From contig JASMLP010000181.1 in NCBI GenBank assembly GCA_030748635.1, positions 1-37,454 of the forward strand: a stretch of 37,454 nt of DNA, read 5' to 3'. Positions 25,303 to 32,806 of the stretch are shown piece by piece. Every line of letters begins with the position of its first letter. Positions within the stretch are counted from its first letter, which is position 1. The translations under genes and the position numbers were made by a program. The notes under the pieces are model-generated. The model did no database searches and was not told the origin of the DNA. It was given only the letters and a program-made list of their open reading frames with translations. The DNA comes from Planctomycetota bacterium. GTDB taxonomy: Bacteria > Planctomycetota > JACQVV01 > JASMLP01.

Positions 25303-26000
25303 TGGTCGGTGTTCTCTTCGGACTCATCCTCCTGGACCCTCGGTCGGGACGGGATCGGAATAAGAGTCTGGTATTTGACAATACGAAAGCCTTCTTCGTT
25401 ACGGGCGGGGGCCTTGAAGTGCAGTTGGGCGCGTACGGCCGCGGGAAAGTCCTCCTTCTGTACCGGATCCCACTGGTTAAACCACTGAACCTTTCCCGTT
25501 TCGGAGCGTTCGAGGTACTCAAGTTTGAACATCGTTACGTCTTCGACGAGGCGGATGCGACGACCACCCGATAGGGGGTTATCGTCGATATAGAAATCTT
25601 CGCGTCGGAAAAGGACTCGCTTGCCGTCGCGTTTGAAGATTTCGTAGCCGATCTCGCATACCGGCGCGACGATGTCGCCTTCAGGGATTCTGGTTGGGCC
25701 GGTGCCGATGAACTGGATCGAATCGAAACGACTCGAACTCCCGCTGGAGTATTTTGTCTCCAGGAGGGGGAGGTCCTGGGTGGAATAGGCGTAGATGGCC
25801 TTGATGTCGCTGGACAGAAGGGAAAAACATCGACTGGCCAGCTTGTCGGGACGGGTGGATTCTTCGATATCGTCCCGAAGTTCCAGGGTGGAAAAAAGGG
25901 CCGCTCCGATCGTGAAAAGGACCACCGAGAGGATGGCCAGCGCCACCAGGATTTCGATCAGGGTGAATCCGTGTTGAAGACGCTTGGGAGGAAGGATCAC
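25299..26000 (-). CDS. gspJ: Type II secretion minor pseudopilin GspJ-like
   Basis: The 233-residue protein has a prepilin leader ending in a Gly before FTLIEILVALAILSV, the class III signal cut by prepilin peptidase, with the conserved Glu at +5. A long globular part follows with GspJ-like features: many charged residues and DVTMFKLEYLERSETGKV, then WFNQWDPVQKEDFPAAVRAQ, resembling the usual 'W .. LP..v' strand of GspJ. It is the longest minor pseudopilin here, fitting GspJ. It overlaps the upstream gspI stop by ATGA and the downstream lipoprotein start by ATGA. It should sit at the pseudopilus tip with GspI. Confidence 0.85.
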   Translation of the reverse strand: MILPPKRLQHGFTLIEILVALAILSVVLFTIGAALFSTLELRDDIEESTRPDKLASRCFSLLSSDIKAIYAYSTQDLPLLETKYSSGSSSRFDSIQFIGTGPTRIPEGDIVAPVCEIGYEIFKRDGKRVLFRREDFYIDDNPLSGGRRIRLVEDVTMFKLEYLERSETGKVQWFNQWDPVQKEDFPAAVRAQLHFKAPARNEEGFRIVKYQTLIPIPSRPRVQEDESEENTDQ

Positions 26001-26446
26001 GAACCCCCCTCCTCGTCGCTTCTTTCCTTGGGCTCGTACTCGAATGCGACCAGTTCGAAAAGGGATTCACCGAGATCGTTTTTGAGCAGCAGTTCGATCT
26101 TGGTGATGTTGGTCTTGGTTTGAGTCCAGCTGGCGGAGAGCGCGACTTTTTTGCCTTTGCGGGTGGTGGGATAGGCGTCGAGTGGAACCTTTCGGGTTTT
26201 CTTGGACCAGCGGATTTCCGGGAACCCCTCGGACTTGAAGTTCCCCTGTCGCCCGCGCTCCACCCCGCTCATGATCTCCTGTATCTTATTGGTGGCGAGC
26301 ATTTGGGCTTGCCGTCGTCCGATCGCCTCAGCGGCCTGAAGGGTCGCGTTGTCGCGAGCCACGAGTAGCGAGATGACAGATCCTCCGACGATCGCGAGGC
26401 ATACGAGCACTTCGATCAGAGTCATGCCTCGGCGGTCAGTTCTCAT
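25997..26446 (-). CDS. gspI: Type II secretion minor pseudopilin GspI-like
   Basis: The 149-residue product has a short prepilin leader, MRTDRRG, followed by MTLIEVLVCLAIVGGSVISL with Glu at +5. After the N-terminal helix comes the GspI-like segment AEAIGRRQAQMLATNKIQEI, which matches the 'A..LA.nkl.e' helix of that family. The start overlaps gspH by 11 bp and the stop overlaps gspJ by 4 bp. It is likely a tip component of the pseudopilus. Confidence 0.82.
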   Translation of the reverse strand: MRTDRRGMTLIEVLVCLAIVGGSVISLLVARDNATLQAAEAIGRRQAQMLATNKIQEIMSGVERGRQGNFKSEGFPEIRWSKKTRKVPLDAYPTTRKGKKVALSASWTQTKTNITKIELLLKNDLGESLFELVAFEYEPKERSDEEGGS

Positions 26447-27002
26447 CGATCACCTCGATGTCGTAGGGGATTTCGTGGCCAGCGAGTACGTCGATGGTGC
26501 CTCCGAGTGTTCCGATCCGCACGGTCATCTTCCCCCCCTCGGTATGGATCAGATGAACGGCATGAGCGGTGACCGTCCCCATGGGAGATATTCGGATCCG
26601 AACCTGTCCGCGTTTTACGATCTTGTCCTTGGAGAGAGCAACGGCCGCTAGTTGGACGCCTTCGCCGAAGACAGGAAGTTCCAACCGACGTGATTCTTCA
26701 TTACGTTGTTTGTCCTTGATCTGGACGCTCGTCTCATCTTCGGGGCCGAGAAGCCAGTATTCATTGTCATCTAGTTCGTAGACAAGAATATGTTCCGCGC
26801 CGGTAACGATCGATTCGGAAAGGGCGGATTCGAGTTCACTCGCGATATCTCGCGTGGTCGATTCGAGGCGACTCTCAGACGTCAAGCTGTCCATGGAACT
26901 GTAGACGAGAGTCAACATCCCTGAAAGGATAATGAGGCCGATCAGAAGCTCGATGAGCATGAACCCGGTGGCATGGCACCGTGGTCGGAGTGGAAAGAAC
27001 AT
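26436..27002 (-). CDS. gspH: Type II secretion minor pseudopilin GspH-like
   Basis: The 188-residue protein has a prepilin signal with GFMLIELLIGLIILSGML, where the usual Thr at +2 is Met. The globular part is strand-rich (HILVYELDDNEYWLLG, RGQVRIRISPMGTVTAHAV), in keeping with GspH/FimT. Position between gspG and gspI supports the name. A 25-bp gap separates it from gspG; no clear Shine-Dalgarno was found, so reinitiation is possible. Confidence 0.78.
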   Translation of the reverse strand: MFFPLRPRCHATGFMLIELLIGLIILSGMLTLVYSSMDSLTSESRLESTTRDIASELESALSESIVTGAEHILVYELDDNEYWLLGPEDETSVQIKDKQRNEESRRLELPVFGEGVQLAAVALSKDKIVKRGQVRIRISPMGTVTAHAVHLIHTEGGKMTVRIGTLGGTIDVLAGHEIPYDIEVIDEN

Positions 27003-27027
27003 GATGGGGACGGAGGGGGGCTAGGAA

Positions 27028-27456
27028 CTACTTTTCTTGTTCTATGCCGGTCTTGGACGCTTTGATGTCCGCGTCGAACCCTTCACCGCCATCGCGTCCA
27101 TCGGATCCGTAACTGGTGAGCTCGAAGTCTCGACCGTTCTTGAGTCGTTTGTAAAGGAAGTCGGCTCCCCACGCGTCACTGGGAAGGGTTTTCATGTACG
27201 GCTCTCCCGTTTTCTTGCTCTTCTCTTCGAGAGATTTGAGATTCTTGGGAAATTTTCTGCCGTTATCCATGTAATACTTGTTGAGAACCTTGACGAGTTC
27301 TCCCACCTGGGCTTTGGTTGTGGTCACGTCGGCCTCGTTGAGGTAATCGATCACATTGACGGTGACGATGGTTCCAAGGACGCCGATGATGGTGATAACG
27401 ACCATCAGTTCGATGAGACTGAAGCCTTGACGGTAAAGTGGGGTGCGTCGATTCAT
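27028..27456 (-). CDS. gspG: Type II secretion major pseudopilin GspG
   Basis: The ATG at 27456 is chosen because AGGAG lies 7 nt upstream; a longer frame to 27543 overlaps gspF. The 142-residue product has the prepilin site RQG-FSLIELMVVITIIGVLG with Glu at +5, then a helix (KAQVGELVKVLNKYYMDNG) and the GspG-typical C-terminal part: LPSDAWGADFLYKR and FELTSYGSDGRDGGEGFDADI, a calcium-site loop in known GspG proteins. It is the main subunit of the pseudopilus. It follows gspF by 13 bp. Confidence 0.95.
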   Translation of the reverse strand: MNRRTPLYRQGFSLIELMVVITIIGVLGTIVTVNVIDYLNEADVTTTKAQVGELVKVLNKYYMDNGRKFPKNLKSLEEKSKKTGEPYMKTLPSDAWGADFLYKRLKNGRDFELTSYGSDGRDGGEGFDADIKASKTGIEQEK

Positions 27457-27469
27457 GGGAGTCTCCTGC

Positions 27470-28693
27470 TCAGTGGCCAAACTGACTGATTTTGAGGATG
27501 GGGAGGATAATAGAAAGTACGATGAATCCGACAATGACCGCAAGTAGTACGATCATGACCGGCTCGATGAGGCTCAGAAACTTTTCGGTGGAAATCTCGA
27601 TTTCTTCGTCGTAAGAATCGGCAACTCGTTCAAGCATTTCGCCCAGGTTACCCGCCTGTTCTCCGACTGCGATCATGTAGCCGACGGTAGGGGGAAAGAC
27701 TCCGCTGGACTTGAGCGGTCCAGAGATGTCGGCACCCTCCATGATCCGGTCGTGAACCTGGGCGATCACCTTCTCCATGACCTTGTTTCCGGTCACGTCT
27801 TTGACGATCAGGAGGCTCTTGTCGACGGGTAATCCGCCCTCGATCAAGGCCGAGAACGTCTTGGCGAATCGACTCACCGCGTGCTTGCGCAGCAGTTCTC
27901 CAAAAACAGGGACTCGAAGCTTGAACTTATCCCAACCGTATCGGCCCGGACCGCTGACATACCAGAGGAACAACAAATAGGAGGTCATCCCGCCGGCTCC
28001 CAGCATGTGCCAATAACTTTGGAGAAAGTCGGAAACCGCGAGGAGGATCTCGGTCGGGAGGGGGAGGGCTTTGTCTTGTTGGACCAGGATCTTTCGGATC
28101 TTGGGGACGACGAAAGCGAGGAGGAATCCAACCACGCCAACGCCGACCACGAGCATGACCATCGGGTAGGCCATGGCGGCGGAAAGCTTGGCCTGAATAC
28201 GGTACTGTTCGCGCAGGTAGTCCGAGAGTCGTCCCAGGGTCAGGTCGAGGTTTCCGGAGGCTTCTCCCGCCCGGACCAAGCTGATGTAAAGGTCGGTGAA
28301 GTGTTCGGGGAAGGACTCCAACGCGTCCGCGAAGGACTGTCCGCCTTGAATTTTCTCCCGGATTTCTCGGAAAATGGTCTGGAGAGAGGGATCTTCGATC
28401 TGATCGACGATCGTGGTCAACGCTTCGGAGAGTTGGATGCCCGCGGCGAGCATGGTCGAGAGTTGCCGGGTGACGTTGGAGACCTCCAGCAGGCGTTTTT
28501 TGCTTTGGTGCTGTTTCCAGCCCCGAAACCCTTTTTCTTTCTTTTTTTTCTGTTGGCTGACCTGTTCGATTTCGATGACATGAACGTTGTCGCTCTGCAG
28601 CAGTTCACGAGCATCTCGTGGGGTGTCCGCGTCGAGCACACCGACCTTGGTCTTGCCGTTGGGAGTGAGGGCCTTGTACTGGTAGATAGGCAT
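27470..28693 (-). CDS. gspF: Type II secretion inner-membrane platform protein GspF
   Basis: The ATG at 28693 (MPIYQYKALTPNGK) is the family-typical start and gives 407 residues, the usual length; the frame extends upstream to 28771 only by overlapping gspE. Two T2SF repeats are present: TRQLSTMLAAGIQLSEALTT near 75 and FAKTFSALIEGGLPVDKSLL near 280, each followed by the RAGEASG or AVGEQAGNLGEML signature and membrane helices (about 170-195, 220-240, 375-400). It anchors the assembly ATPase GspE to the membrane. A 20-bp gap follows gspE. The N-terminal part has an unusually Lys-rich stretch (QQKKKKEKG). Confidence 0.96.
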   Translation of the reverse strand: MPIYQYKALTPNGKTKVGVLDADTPRDARELLQSDNVHVIEIEQVSQQKKKKEKGFRGWKQHQSKKRLLEVSNVTRQLSTMLAAGIQLSEALTTIVDQIEDPSLQTIFREIREKIQGGQSFADALESFPEHFTDLYISLVRAGEASGNLDLTLGRLSDYLREQYRIQAKLSAAMAYPMVMLVVGVGVVGFLLAFVVPKIRKILVQQDKALPLPTEILLAVSDFLQSYWHMLGAGGMTSYLLFLWYVSGPGRYGWDKFKLRVPVFGELLRKHAVSRFAKTFSALIEGGLPVDKSLLIVKDVTGNKVMEKVIAQVHDRIMEGADISGPLKSSGVFPPTVGYMIAVGEQAGNLGEMLERVADSYDEEIEISTEKFLSLIEPVMIVLLAVIVGFIVLSIILPILKISQFGH

Positions 28694-28713
28694 GGGAAAT
28701 CTGGGGCGCGGAC

Positions 28714-30408
28714 CTAGAACAGATCTCGCTGAGTCGTGGAGAGGACTTCTTCCGCGGTGGTAAAGCCGCAAAGGACCTTGGTAACCCCGTCCATCCGTAA
28801 GGTGATCAGATCGCTTTCGAGGGCTTTTTGTTTGATCTCACTCCCGCTGGCTCGGCGCATGATCAGCTGACGCACCGCTTCGGTGATGGGCAGGATTTCA
28901 TAGATGGCCGTTCGACCGCTGTAACCGGTCTGAAGGCACTTTTCACAGCCCCGCCCGTGCCACAGTTTGCCTCCTTCGGGCAGATCATCTTTTTCGATTC
29001 CCAGGTCGACTAACTCGTCCTGAGTGGGGATGTAGGCTTCCTTGCAGTGATCGCAGATACGGCGAACCAGGCGCTGAGCAATCGAGAGGACGAGTGAACT
29101 GGACACCAGATAAGGTTCGATGCCGATATCGATCAGACGGGTCACGGCTCCGGCGCTGTCGTTGGTGTGAACCGTCGAGAAGACGAGGTGACCGGTCAGC
29201 GAACTCTGGATCGCGATACGGGCGGTCTCCTCGTCACGAACCTCGCCGACCATCATGATGTCGGGATCTTGACGGAGAAGAGACCGGAGACCGCTGGCAA
29301 AGGTCAGTCCCGCTTTCTGATTGACCTGGATCTGGCTGATACCGCCGAGGTGGTATTCGATCGGATCCTCGATGGTCATGATGTTCTTGTCGGGAGAATT
29401 GATTCGAGCGAGGCACGCGTAGAGGGTCGTGGTTTTTCCCGATCCGGTGGGGCCGGTGACGAAGATGATGCCGTGGTTGTAGCGCAAATAGGTTCGCAGC
29501 GTCTCCATGTGGTCTTCGCTCAGGCCGATCTCATCGAGCGAAAAGGTTCGAGAACCCTTGTCCAGGATACGGAAAACGATGCGTTCTCCGTGATTAGTGG
29601 GAACCGAACTGATCCGGAGGTCGACCTCTCGGTCCCCCAGGCGAATGGAAGCTCGCCCGTCCTGAGGGAGACGACGCTCCGCAATATCCATCTTTCCCAT
29701 GACCTTGATCCGGCTGATGATCGCGTCCTGAGCTTTCTTGGGGGCTTCGAGAACCTCGTAGAGGGTCCCGTCGATTCGGTATCGGCAGACCAGTCGATCC
29801 TCCAGCGGTTGGAGGTGGATGTCGCTGGCTCGACGTTTCAGAGCCTGGAAAAGAACGTTGTTCACGAACTTGACGATCGGCGCCTTGTTCATGCTCTCGA
29901 GGATGTCCTCGCTGGCTTCGATCTCGGCGCTCAGGCCGAGGGCTTCGTCTTCGAGGTCGATATCGTCGCCGAGTCCGCGTTGAGACTCGTAGGCCCGGTT
30001 GATGAGCGAATGAATTTCCGTTCGGGGCGCGAGAACCGGTTCGATCTCTTGTTCGACCATCGAGGCGAGATCATCGAGCGGTTGCTGATCGGATGGATTG
30101 GAGAGGGCGACGAGCATCTGGCCATCTTCGTGGCCGATCCCTACCAGGTCGAATTTACGAGCGAAGACGATCGGGACCTGGGTCAGGAATTCTTCGGGAA
30201 CCGCGATGTTTTCGAGTGTTTCGTAGTAGGCGAAACCGAGAACACGGGAGTGTAGGTCGAGAAGGTTCTTCTCGGAGACCACACCCTTCTGTATCAATAC
30301 CTTTTCGATGGGGGTGTTCTGTTCGTCCGCCTCCTGGACACAACTGGCCAGTCCTTCGGAAGAGACGGTTCCTTCATCGACGAGTACCTGGTAGATCGAC
30401 TCGATCAT
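28714..30408 (-). CDS. gspE: Type II secretion assembly ATPase GspE
   Basis: The 564-residue ATPase powers pseudopilus assembly. It has an N-terminal MshEN/T2SSE_N-like domain (about 1-150), the linker to the catalytic core, RASDIHLQPLEDRLVCRYRI, Walker A GPTGSGKTTT near 321, Asp box (IEDPIEYHL), Walker B LRQDPDIMMVGEVRDEE near 382, and His box (FSTVHTND). The tetracysteine zinc motif is kept: CDHC near 451 and CEKC near 486, followed by TGYSGRTAIYE. GGAG lies 8 nt before the ATG. It is the second gene of the operon and would contact the PilM domain encoded at 20310-22115. Confidence 0.97.
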   Translation of the reverse strand: MIESIYQVLVDEGTVSSEGLASCVQEADEQNTPIEKVLIQKGVVSEKNLLDLHSRVLGFAYYETLENIAVPEEFLTQVPIVFARKFDLVGIGHEDGQMLVALSNPSDQQPLDDLASMVEQEIEPVLAPRTEIHSLINRAYESQRGLGDDIDLEDEALGLSAEIEASEDILESMNKAPIVKFVNNVLFQALKRRASDIHLQPLEDRLVCRYRIDGTLYEVLEAPKKAQDAIISRIKVMGKMDIAERRLPQDGRASIRLGDREVDLRISSVPTNHGERIVFRILDKGSRTFSLDEIGLSEDHMETLRTYLRYNHGIIFVTGPTGSGKTTTLYACLARINSPDKNIMTIEDPIEYHLGGISQIQVNQKAGLTFASGLRSLLRQDPDIMMVGEVRDEETARIAIQSSLTGHLVFSTVHTNDSAGAVTRLIDIGIEPYLVSSSLVLSIAQRLVRRICDHCKEAYIPTQDELVDLGIEKDDLPEGGKLWHGRGCEKCLQTGYSGRTAIYEILPITEAVRQLIMRRASGSEIKQKALESDLITLRMDGVTKVLCGFTTAEEVLSTTQRDLF

Positions 30409-30480
30409 CTTGGGGGCTCCATGCCTTTACAAACCTGATTGACGGTAACGGTGGGGATCACGACTCCTCCCGAGGTGACG

Positions 30481-32574
30481 TTATTTACGCTGACTCGGAC
30501 TGCGGTACTGAAGTTTGTATTGGCTTTCGAGGCGTCCCCGGTAACGGAGCAACTCGTTTCGTTTGCGGTATTTCATGAATTCAGGATCGACTAACTCCAC
30601 TTCAGCCTCTAGGTCTGCGGCTTCAACCTTGGAGTTCCAGCTGATCTTGTGAAGATCTCGGAAGTCTTTTTCGTTGAGAATGTGGGGGGTCAAGAAGATG
30701 TAGATGTTGGATCTGGTGATTGTCTGGGTGGTGTTGCGGAAGAGTTTTCCGATCCAGGGGAGATCCCCGAAGAAGGGGATCTTGGCCACGATGGTTCGTT
30801 CACTCGTGCTGACCAGTCCGCCAATGGTGACGGTTTGCTTGTTGGGGATCGTGATGGAAGTTATGAGTTTTCGACTGGTCTTGGGAGGAGGCACCGTGGA
30901 GGTGACCTGACTGGCTGTGAATACCTCGATGGTCTGTTCGATATCGAGACGGAGGTAGTTATCCGCTGAAATGTGGGGGGTAATTTTCAGTTCGATCCCC
31001 GCATCCTCGAAATCCTGGAAGCTGGTCTGGTCGGAGCCGGCCGCTGTGGTCTGGAACTCGGTGACCGGAACCGATTCCTTGACTTCGATGGACGCGGATT
31101 GATTGTCGTTGGCGAGGATCCGAGGAACCGATACGACTCGCAAATTGGCTTCTTGCTTGAGCATCTGGAGGAGAATCGGGATTTTGAAGATCGATCCGCG
31201 GGTGAATCCGGTTTGCAGACCGTTTTGGGCTACCGCCAGGCGTCCGACGGGAATGCCTGGACTGCTGGAAGTGATCGGATTCCCGTTGGAGTCGACCAGG
31301 TTCGAAAGCCCAAAAGAGGACGCGGCGAAAGGACGAGAAGATTTTGAAGCCGACCCGTCAATGGTGGCGTATTCGATCCCCAGATTGAACGTGTCCTGAG
31401 GACTGACCTCGACGATGGCCGCTTCGATGAGAACCTGCGCGCGACGCTGGTCGAGTTCCTCGATAATTCGGCGGATCTGTAGCCATTCTTCTTTGTGGGC
31501 CGTGACGATCAGAGCGTTTTGCTCGGTGTCCGCGACAACGGTAGCGGGCTTGTCGGTGCCGGCTGATGCCGTGGCTCCGGCTTTCGGGGGTCCGGTTTGT
31601 TTGACGATGGGGCGCCCCTGCAGGAGTTTGTTGAGAATCTCTTCGAGTTTGGTCGCGTCGGCATGTTTGAGCTTATGGATGTGGATGCCGCCGATCTCCT
31701 CTTTCGGTTCGATGTCGAGTTCGCGAACAAGTTTGAGCACTTCCGCGTAACGATCTTCGTAGGACTGAACAGCGATCGAATTGATGCGGGGGAAGGAGAC
31801 GATTTGAACGGTATTTCGGTCCGGAGAACCGCCGGCCGCAATCTGTTGCGGGGATTTTACGCCTGTGGCCGCGAGCAACTTTTCGAGTTTGCTGGTCAAC
31901 TCTTCCGGGTCGGTCCATTGCAGGCGGATGACGTGGAACTGGAGTTGAGGCCCGGGAACATCCATGAGTTGAAGGACTTTCCAGATCCTTTTGACGTTGA
32001 TGGCGTAATCGGTAACAAGCAGTCCGCCCGAACCGCGTACCGCAACGACTGCGCTTACGTTGGGGTGAGTGATGCGCGCTAACTTGAAAGCTTGCTGGAC
32101 CTCCTTAGCTTCGATGTAGCGCATAGGCATGACCACGGAGATCAGGGAGTTGTGGTCGATGTCCGGCAGATCTTCGATGTTCACGAATCGAGAGGGTCCC
32201 CATTTGGCCTGACTGTCACGGAAGATCATGTAGACCTGCCATCCATCCTCCTTGTTCTCCTCCTCACGTCCGATCGGGATCATGGTGATTCCGTTGTACT
32301 GGAGAACGACCTCGGTGAGTTTCATGACATTTTCGACGCGTATCATGACGGGGTTTTTCAGAAAGATCTGTTCGCCCTGGAGTTGCCGATTGTAGATGAA
32401 CCGGGTTCGGGTCAGATTGCTGACAGAGGTCAGGAACAGTTCGAGGGTGGTTCCCCGATCGAAGTTCCATTCGATCAACTCTTCGGGATCGAGGTCCTGG
32501 CCTTGGGCTGCCGAGGGGAGCAAGAGAAAGAGCAGGAGAATCCCGGTGAAGGTAAAGGCAAAAAAACGTTTCAT
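30481..32574 (-). CDS. gspD: Type II secretion outer-membrane secretin GspD
   Basis: The 697-residue secretin has a signal peptide (about 1-25, FTGILLLFLLLPSAAQG), N0/N1/N2-type periplasmic domains up to about 370 (NTVQIVSFPRINSIAVQS, DTEQNALIVTAHKEEW), and a C-terminal secretin domain (about 375-640) with RRAQVLIEAAIVEVS, LRVVSVPRILANDNQSASIE and IPFFGDLPWIGKLFRN, the last a signature of the gate region. It forms the outer-membrane channel. It is the first gene of the gsp operon, with a promoter 50-80 bp upstream. After the secretin domain come about 50 extra charged residues (AADLEAEVELVDPEFM) whose role, perhaps pilotin binding, is unknown. Confidence 0.97.
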   Translation of the reverse strand: MKRFFAFTFTGILLLFLLLPSAAQGQDLDPEELIEWNFDRGTTLELFLTSVSNLTRTRFIYNRQLQGEQIFLKNPVMIRVENVMKLTEVVLQYNGITMIPIGREEENKEDGWQVYMIFRDSQAKWGPSRFVNIEDLPDIDHNSLISVVMPMRYIEAKEVQQAFKLARITHPNVSAVVAVRGSGGLLVTDYAINVKRIWKVLQLMDVPGPQLQFHVIRLQWTDPEELTSKLEKLLAATGVKSPQQIAAGGSPDRNTVQIVSFPRINSIAVQSYEDRYAEVLKLVRELDIEPKEEIGGIHIHKLKHADATKLEEILNKLLQGRPIVKQTGPPKAGATASAGTDKPATVVADTEQNALIVTAHKEEWLQIRRIIEELDQRRAQVLIEAAIVEVSPQDTFNLGIEYATIDGSASKSSRPFAASSFGLSNLVDSNGNPITSSSPGIPVGRLAVAQNGLQTGFTRGSIFKIPILLQMLKQEANLRVVSVPRILANDNQSASIEVKESVPVTEFQTTAAGSDQTSFQDFEDAGIELKITPHISADNYLRLDIEQTIEVFTASQVTSTVPPPKTSRKLITSITIPNKQTVTIGGLVSTSERTIVAKIPFFGDLPWIGKLFRNTTQTITRSNIYIFLTPHILNEKDFRDLHKISWNSKVEAADLEAEVELVDPEFMKYRKRNELLRYRGRLESQYKLQYRSPSQRK

Positions 32575-32625
32575 AAGAATACTAACTCTACTTATGGGTC
32601 GGAAAAGTTCCGCACAGAAAGGGGC

Positions 32626-32655
32626 ATTCTACGTAGGGGTTTGCGGAGGGGTCAA
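32626..32655 (-). promoter_or_regulatory. Sigma70-like promoter of the gspD operon
   Basis: Read on the minus strand, TTGACC (32655-32650) is followed after 18 nt by TAGAAT (32631-32626), five of six matches to each consensus. It lies 52 bp before the gspD ATG. The spacing and -10 type match the promoter at 22290-22319. Confidence 0.65.
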
Positions 32656-32806
32656 GGAAGCAACCAAGGTTCTCGGTGGAGCGGGCACCGAACCCGGGAG
32701 GTTTCGGAGGGAAAGGCTATCGGTTTCATCACTCGAAGGTTCACTGAGGATGACCGCTCCATAGAGGAGGTGACTGGAGTCCGGCGAGGGGTTTGGTTCC
32801 GTGTTT

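Noticed and set aside
29167..30255. 362-residue ORF on the plus strand opposite gspE
   Set aside because: It is antisense to a strongly conserved ATPase; long antisense frames are common in codon-biased DNA and no ribosome site or domain supports it.
32656..32700. Imperfect hairpin upstream of the gspD promoter (CGGTG/CACCG arms)
   Set aside because: The stem is short with a bulge and has no T-tract; too weak to call an operator or terminator.
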